NCBI RefSeq assembly: GCF_901538265.1
Contig: NZ_LR593886.1
Coordinates: 6,903,738-6,967,737, forward strand
Reading direction: 5' to 3'
DNA length: 64,000 nt
From: Gemmata massiliana
GTDB lineage: Bacteria; Planctomycetota; Planctomycetia; Gemmatales; Gemmataceae
Position numbers and translations under genes: made by a program. This document shows, in pieces, positions 59,774 to 64,000 of the stretch (position 1 is its first letter; each line of letters opens with the position of its first letter). The notes beneath the pieces are model-generated. The model had not been told where the DNA came from and made no database searches. It worked only from the letters and a program-made list of their open reading frames with translations.

Positions 59774-60948
59774 CGCGCACCGCGCCCCCACCGTCTCGAC
59801 CGCCGGAACCGGACGGACCGCGGCAGGTGTCGAAGTTCGAGTTCAACTTGCTCCGCATCCTGCGGTTCCTCGTCGGGCACTTCCCGGCCGATCAGGGGTT
59901 GCAACTCGTCCGCACCGCGACCTCCAAACCGGACTGCATCAGTAGCGGTGCGGTGGATCTGGTGAAGGACACGCTGGGCAAGGCACTGGTGCTGTTCCTG
60001 ACGCGCGCCGGCGGCTGGCGAAACGACAAGTATTTGCGGAACAACGCCCCCACCGCGGGCCGCGTGTGGGACCGTATTCCACTCGACGAACGGACGCTCG
60101 AATTCTCGCGCCCGGTACTCGATTTCCTGTTCTGGCTGACGGCCGAAAAGGTTCACGAGACGAAATTGGCGTGGGACGCGGCACCGAAAGCGCTCACACC
60201 AACTGATGAACTGTTCTTCGCTCTGGCGTTCGATGCGATGCGATCGGACCCGGACGTGCTCACGGTTCTGCGGCGCAAGGACACGTTCGCGCAGAATCCG
60301 TTCTGCTGGCTGCTGATGCCTCAAGACGCGGCCGCCCCGGACGCCACTAAACCACAACCGCCCGATTTCACCCCGATGTTCACGGGGCTGCGTGCGGTCC
60401 TTCTGGAGTGCATGCAGACATATCTCACCCACCGCTGGGTAAAATCAGAACGGGACAAGGGACAGATCGGCGACTGGAAGAAGATGCGGCACCAGGGGCA
60501 GACCGAGTTTGCCGCCCTCCGCAACTTCCTTCAAGCGGCAGAAGCGGCCCGGCGCACGGATCTCGCGCGATTCGTCCTGCGAACCAACGCGGCCGTCCTT
60601 CAGTCTGATCTGACGCCGGTGTTCTGGACGGGCGGGTTGCAGGGGAGCGGGCCACAGCGTCTCGCAGACCGTTTGGAGACACAACGAGCAGCCCTCGCCC
60701 TGCCCCGGCAGATGGAGATCCTGGAAACTTGGCAGGAGCGCGCCCGGTTCGTCGGGTACTTTGACGAAGACTACCAAGCCAGTCAGATGTGGAAAGCGGA
60801 CTGGGAAGCGGCCAACGGTGACCGCGTTGCCGCCCGCGCCCGCGCCGCGGTGGAGATGCTCGAACCGCTCCGCGGTCCCGTGGCCGGACAGCCTAGTATC
60901 CCCGGCCCCGCGCAAGGCGATGAAAATCCCGAAGGCAGCCCCGGTTAA
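59770..60948 (+). CDS. Unrecognised 392-residue protein of the FtsH-type cluster
   Basis: 392 residues from ATG 59770, overlapping the radical SAM gene by 4 bp. Predicted mostly alpha-helical, soluble, rich in tryptophan and arginine. EFNLLRILRFLVGHFPADQG near the N-terminus, FALAFDAMRSDPDVLTVLRR in the middle and MEILETWQERARFVGYFDED near the C-terminus are conspicuous. No catalytic motif. The arrangement fits the accessory ('X') proteins of FtsH-dependent ternary conflict systems described by Aravind and colleagues, but the match is by context only. Confidence 0.75.
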   Translation: MTRTAPPPSRPPEPDGPRQVSKFEFNLLRILRFLVGHFPADQGLQLVRTATSKPDCISSGAVDLVKDTLGKALVLFLTRAGGWRNDKYLRNNAPTAGRVWDRIPLDERTLEFSRPVLDFLFWLTAEKVHETKLAWDAAPKALTPTDELFFALAFDAMRSDPDVLTVLRRKDTFAQNPFCWLLMPQDAAAPDATKPQPPDFTPMFTGLRAVLLECMQTYLTHRWVKSERDKGQIGDWKKMRHQGQTEFAALRNFLQAAEAARRTDLARFVLRTNAAVLQSDLTPVFWTGGLQGSGPQRLADRLETQRAALALPRQMEILETWQERARFVGYFDEDYQASQMWKADWEAANGDRVAARARAAVEMLEPLRGPVAGQPSIPGPAQGDENPEGSPG

Positions 60949-61044
60949 GCGAGAATCGTCGACGCCCTGAATCGAGCTTTCGTAGTGTGGGCAGCGCCCA
61001 GCACTACTCCCATCCGAATAACGGGTTTACCCACAGGAGTAACG

Positions 61045-61617
61045 ATGAGCCGCGCGTACCGCATTACCGTTAAAGAATCCGAAACCCGTAACCTCAAAGC
61101 CGGGGACGAGATCTGCACGGACCTCGAAATCCTCGAAATCCTGCCACCCGAAGACATGGCCACGCTCCTTAAAGAGGAACTCAAGAAGCGCGGGTTCGCG
61201 GAACAGGAAGACGGCACGATGGTCCGCAAGGACGGCGACCTTACAGTGAAGGTCGACCCCTGCACCGGCGAAGTTTCGGTCAAGGCCGAGACCGAAGAAA
61301 CGATCAACCAGGAAGTGAAGCGCGAGGCCACCGGCTTCAACGACGTCGGGCCGAACGAAAAGAACCTCCGCGAGAAGGTCAAGGACCAGCTCAAGCAAGA
61401 CCTCGACAAGAAGTTCGATCAGGAACAGTCGCGACTCCAGGGCAAGGCGACCGAGGCGCTGGAAAAGCACCTCCAAGAACTCCAGCCCGAAATCTCTGAA
61501 GTAGTCAACCAGGTGACCCGCGACGCACTCAAGCAGAAGGCCCAGCAGATGGGCACCGTGAAGGAAATCAGCGAGGACGCCGAGAGCGGCTCGCTCACGA
61601 TCAAGGTGGAGGTGTGA
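61045..61617 (+). CDS. Coiled-coil accessory protein of the FtsH-type cluster
   Basis: 190 residues from ATG 61045, with AGGAG spaced ideally. MSRAYRITVKESETRNLKAG starts a small beta-rich domain (LTVKVDPCTGEVSVKAETEE). A long charged helix follows (EKNLREKVKDQLKQDLDKKF to RDALKQKAQQM). The C-terminus returns to beta (GSLTIKVEV). This beta-helix-beta layout occurs next to FtsH-type ATPases in ternary systems, where such proteins may feed substrates. The exact family is not proved. Confidence 0.75.
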   Translation: MSRAYRITVKESETRNLKAGDEICTDLEILEILPPEDMATLLKEELKKRGFAEQEDGTMVRKDGDLTVKVDPCTGEVSVKAETEETINQEVKREATGFNDVGPNEKNLREKVKDQLKQDLDKKFDQEQSRLQGKATEALEKHLQELQPEISEVVNQVTRDALKQKAQQMGTVKEISEDAESGSLTIKVEV

Positions 61618-61708
61618 GGATCTTTTACTCGCCAACAGCTTCCTCCAACGCCTTTTCGCGTAATAGGCGTTGAGCCTGTAGCGCGAGCAATCAGCTACAA
61701 GGAATCAC

Positions 61709-61915
61709 ATGCAACCAAACGATTACCTCGTCGTACAGGATGATTACCTCGATGTGACTCCTGGTGACGAAGTGCGTACCCTCGGTGTCCAAACACCGGC
61801 TGATGGCCATTGGCACGAGCATATGACTCAAGCCGGTAAGCAAGTCTGGGTTCGGCGCGTCCTTCACCCACAAGCGTGCGTTACCCTGACAGCCCAACGT
61901 CCTACGAGCAATTAA
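61709..61915 (+). CDS. Small 68-residue protein of the FtsH-type cluster
   Basis: 68 residues from ATG 61709, preceded by AAGGAATC. MQPNDYLVVQDDYLDVTPGD and HWHEHMTQAGKQVWVRRVLH; acidic N-terminal half and aromatic/histidine-rich centre. No homologue recognised. It lies between two cluster genes in the same direction, 91 and 77 bp from its neighbours, which argues for a real gene. Confidence 0.6.
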   Translation: MQPNDYLVVQDDYLDVTPGDEVRTLGVQTPADGHWHEHMTQAGKQVWVRRVLHPQACVTLTAQRPTSN

Positions 61916-61992
61916 GTCAGGGGCGTCACGAACGCAGTTGCGTCGCGTCCTTGGGTCTGACCCGAGCACCAAATAAACCACGCCGAACCGCA

Positions 61993-64000
61993 ATGAGCAT
62001 CACGATCACGGAAAAAGACCTCCCCGCCGACCTCACCCCACCGCAAGCGGTGGAAGCGGCGTACAGTCAGGAACTCGCGGAAGTCGCCAGCAAGCTCATC
62101 CGCGGACTGCCCACACTCATCGAGTGTGACAAAGAACTCGCGCCGTACCTGTTCATGAACGTGCGCGACCGCTTGCGTCAGGCCAAACTTCAGTGCATCT
62201 ACCTCGACGGCCGGCAGCGCGACCCGCAACAGGGTGCGATGCCGATGGGCCTCATCGGGACCATGATCGGGCAACTCCGCGACGCCGTCCGAGGCGCCAC
62301 CGAGCGCCGAGTGGTTGTGCTTCCGCACTTGGACCTGCTCACCACCAGCCAGGGCGGGCTCACGAGCGAAGCGCGTGAGGTGATTCCGCTCCTGTACGAG
62401 AACCCCGAACTCGTGTGGCTCGGGTTCAAAGACCCGTCGTTCTCGCTGCCGAAAGTGATCGAGAACCTGTTCCCGCACTGGCTGAGCATCCTCGGTATCT
62501 CGCGGAACCGGTTGCGCCACCTCATCACGCAGAAGGAGAGCCGCAAGTTCGGCAAGGACTTCTCACCGTGGCAGCTCTACAAGTACGTCTCCGGTGTGAA
62601 CGCGGTGCGCCTGCGCCGGCTGCTCTCCACGCTCGAAGGTGAGGACTACCCCGCCGACCCGAAGCGCGCCTACGCGCAAGTGCGGCAGTCCACGCTCAGC
62701 GGGAACATGGAGATCCCGTCCGTCGATCTAGAAAAAGACATCGGCGGCTACGCGAAGGTGAAGGCGAAGCTCAAGAGCGAGATCCTCGACACGCTCTCGA
62801 AGCGCGACCGCGCCACGGACCCCGAAGAGGTTTCGCGCCTCGAAGAGCTCATCCCACGCGGCATGATCTTCTGGGGGCCGCCGGGTACGGGTAAGACGTA
62901 CTTCGCGAAGGCCATCGCCGCCAGCATCGGCGCCGCGATCACCATCGTGTCCGGCCCGGAACTGAAGTCGAAGTGGGTCGGCGAATCGGAAGAGAATCTG
63001 CGCCAGATCTTCCACAAAGCCCGGCAGTCGGCGCCGTCGATCATCGTGTTCGACGAAATCGACTCGTTCGCCACCGCCCGCGGAACGTACACCGGCAGCG
63101 GCGTCGAGCACTCGATGGTGAACCAACTGCTTACCGAAATGGACGGGTTCCACAAGGACGAGCTCGTGTTCATCGTGGGCACGACCAACTTCGTGGAATC
63201 GCTCGACCCCGCCCTGCTCCGCCCCGGCCGGTTCGAGTTCCACATCCACATTCCGTACCCGGACGACGACGACCGCCGCGCCATCTTCGAGATCTACAAC
63301 AAGAAGATGAAGCTCCAGTTCACCGAAGAGGCGATGGAGTACGCGATCAATCGTACCGGCATCCGGTACATGACGCCGACCGGCACCGCGTTCAGCGGCG
63401 ACCACCTGAATGCTCTATGCCGCTCGGTGGCCCGCCTCCGGATGCGCGAGAACATTACTGGTGAAACGACGCCGAAGCTGATCGAGAAGGCGATCACCGA
63501 GTTCGACGAGAAAGTGGAAGTTCACGAAAAGGATCTACCCGTCGTGGCGACCCACGAGGCCGGGCACTTCCTCGTGTCCATCTTCTGCGAACACCACCAA
63601 CAGCCCGAAAAGGTGACCATTCAAAGCGACATGCCCTGGGCGCCGTTCTTCACGCAGTTCAAACACGAGAAGAACCGGATCGGTATGAGTCGTAACGAGA
63701 TGCTCGATCAGATCACGGTGCTCTACGGCGGGATCGAAGCCGAGCGGTTGCTCGTCGGCGATGTGTCTACCGGTGCCAGCGGGATGGGGTCGGCGAACTC
63801 AGACCTCTCGCGGGCGTCGCTGTTCGCGGAGTACATGGTCGAAGTGTGCGGGATGTCGAACCTCGCGGCCCCGCTGCGCTCGTTCCGCGACCACAAGGGC
63901 GACCGGCAGGTGCTTTCCGGCTCGATGGCCGAGGCCATCGACCGTCAGGTGAACACACTCATCGTTGAAGCGCAAGCTCGCGCCGCAGCGATTCTCACCA
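61993..64000 (+). CDS. Soluble FtsH-like AAA+ zinc metalloprotease (C-terminus beyond window)
   Basis: At least 669 residues from ATG 61993. Walker A GPPGTGKT at 295-302, Walker B FDEID at 353-357, second-region arginines in LLRPGRFEFH, zinc site HEAGH at 521-525 and the third ligand near D604 (GSANSDLSR). There is no N-terminal membrane helix. Instead residues 1-260 contain a second, degenerate AAA-like region (VVVLPHLDLLTT as a Walker-B-like strand) without a P-loop. Classic FtsH is membrane-bound, so this is a specialised, cytosolic form, as in FtsH-dependent ternary systems. Confidence 0.9.
   Translation, partial: MSITITEKDLPADLTPPQAVEAAYSQELAEVASKLIRGLPTLIECDKELAPYLFMNVRDRLRQAKLQCIYLDGRQRDPQQGAMPMGLIGTMIGQLRDAVRGATERRVVVLPHLDLLTTSQGGLTSEAREVIPLLYENPELVWLGFKDPSFSLPKVIENLFPHWLSILGISRNRLRHLITQKESRKFGKDFSPWQLYKYVSGVNAVRLRRLLSTLEGEDYPADPKRAYAQVRQSTLSGNMEIPSVDLEKDIGGYAKVKAKLKSEILDTLSKRDRATDPEEVSRLEELIPRGMIFWGPPGTGKTYFAKAIAASIGAAITIVSGPELKSKWVGESEENLRQIFHKARQSAPSIIVFDEIDSFATARGTYTGSGVEHSMVNQLLTEMDGFHKDELVFIVGTTNFVESLDPALLRPGRFEFHIHIPYPDDDDRRAIFEIYNKKMKLQFTEEAMEYAINRTGIRYMTPTGTAFSGDHLNALCRSVARLRMRENITGETTPKLIEKAITEFDEKVEVHEKDLPVVATHEAGHFLVSIFCEHHQQPEKVTIQSDMPWAPFFTQFKHEKNRIGMSRNEMLDQITVLYGGIEAERLLVGDVSTGASGMGSANSDLSRASLFAEYMVEVCGMSNLAAPLRSFRDHKGDRQVLSGSMAEAIDRQVNTLIVEAQARAAAILT

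Noticed and set aside
3950-64000. tRNA and rRNA genes in intergenic regions
   Set aside because: I read the gaps for cloverleaf-like stems with CCA ends and for rRNA-like blocks and saw none; a dedicated scan could still find one.

Overview
The window is GC-rich chromosomal DNA from a planctomycete, most probably a Gemmata-like member of the Gemmataceae. The support is lineage-typical content: a protein with an N-terminal TIGR02996-type domain, a BBP7-like outer-membrane barrel, an FHA-GAF-SpoIIE phosphatase, very long proline/lysine-rich membrane proteins, many GTG starts and dense housekeeping genes on both strands. This assignment comes from gene content only.

Layout. 1-5037: a left-truncated fusion of a PLP aminotransferase and a radical SAM enzyme, a polysaccharide deacetylase and an ADP-ribosylglycohydrolase. 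5162-7606: a minus-strand ribosomal operon rpsB-tsf-rpsT. 7633-13035: a HisA-like barrel, two GNAT acetyltransferases, truB, a diacylglycerol-kinase-like protein, an ArsR regulator, an FmdB-like zinc ribbon and a rhomboid protease. 13289-19918: the TIGR02996/leucine-rich protein and a 1591-residue membrane-anchored repeat protein.

19960-25319 is the most striking accessory segment. Nine regularly spaced 90-108 bp sites, plus one right half-site, separate small unrelated plus-strand ORFs. Each site folds as an integron attC: a 7-bp R stem, an unpaired spacer, and an L stem with two bulged bases. No integrase gene is present, so this is a cassette array without an integrase (CALIN-like). Its R box, GTTCGGC, differs from the usual GTTRRRY. 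The array ends at an intrinsic terminator.

25465-31359: a WD40 protein; a promoter and hairpin leader before nadB; a secreted protein; then a citramalate-synthase-type gene (cimA). Before cimA lie a promoter, a 34-residue leader peptide rich in Ile/Val/Thr codons, and three mutually complementary segments, the last followed by a T-run. This is a textbook transcription attenuator. valS follows directly.

34965-50690: an RND efflux pair, feoA-feoA-feoB, rpsU, a methyltransferase, a prolyl-oligopeptidase-like esterase, a cyclophilin, clpS and the FHA-GAF-PP2C phosphatase. 50953-57858: an ECF sigma factor with a likely anti-sigma partner, two cell-envelope proteins, hemB, and a frameshifted gene next to a small HTH protein.

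57966-64000: rtcA, then a run of a short radical SAM protein, an unrecognised 392-residue protein, a 190-residue coiled-coil protein, a 68-residue protein and a soluble FtsH-like AAA+/zinc protease with an extra N-terminal AAA-like region, cut by the window edge. This looks like an FtsH-centred multi-gene conflict (ternary) system.
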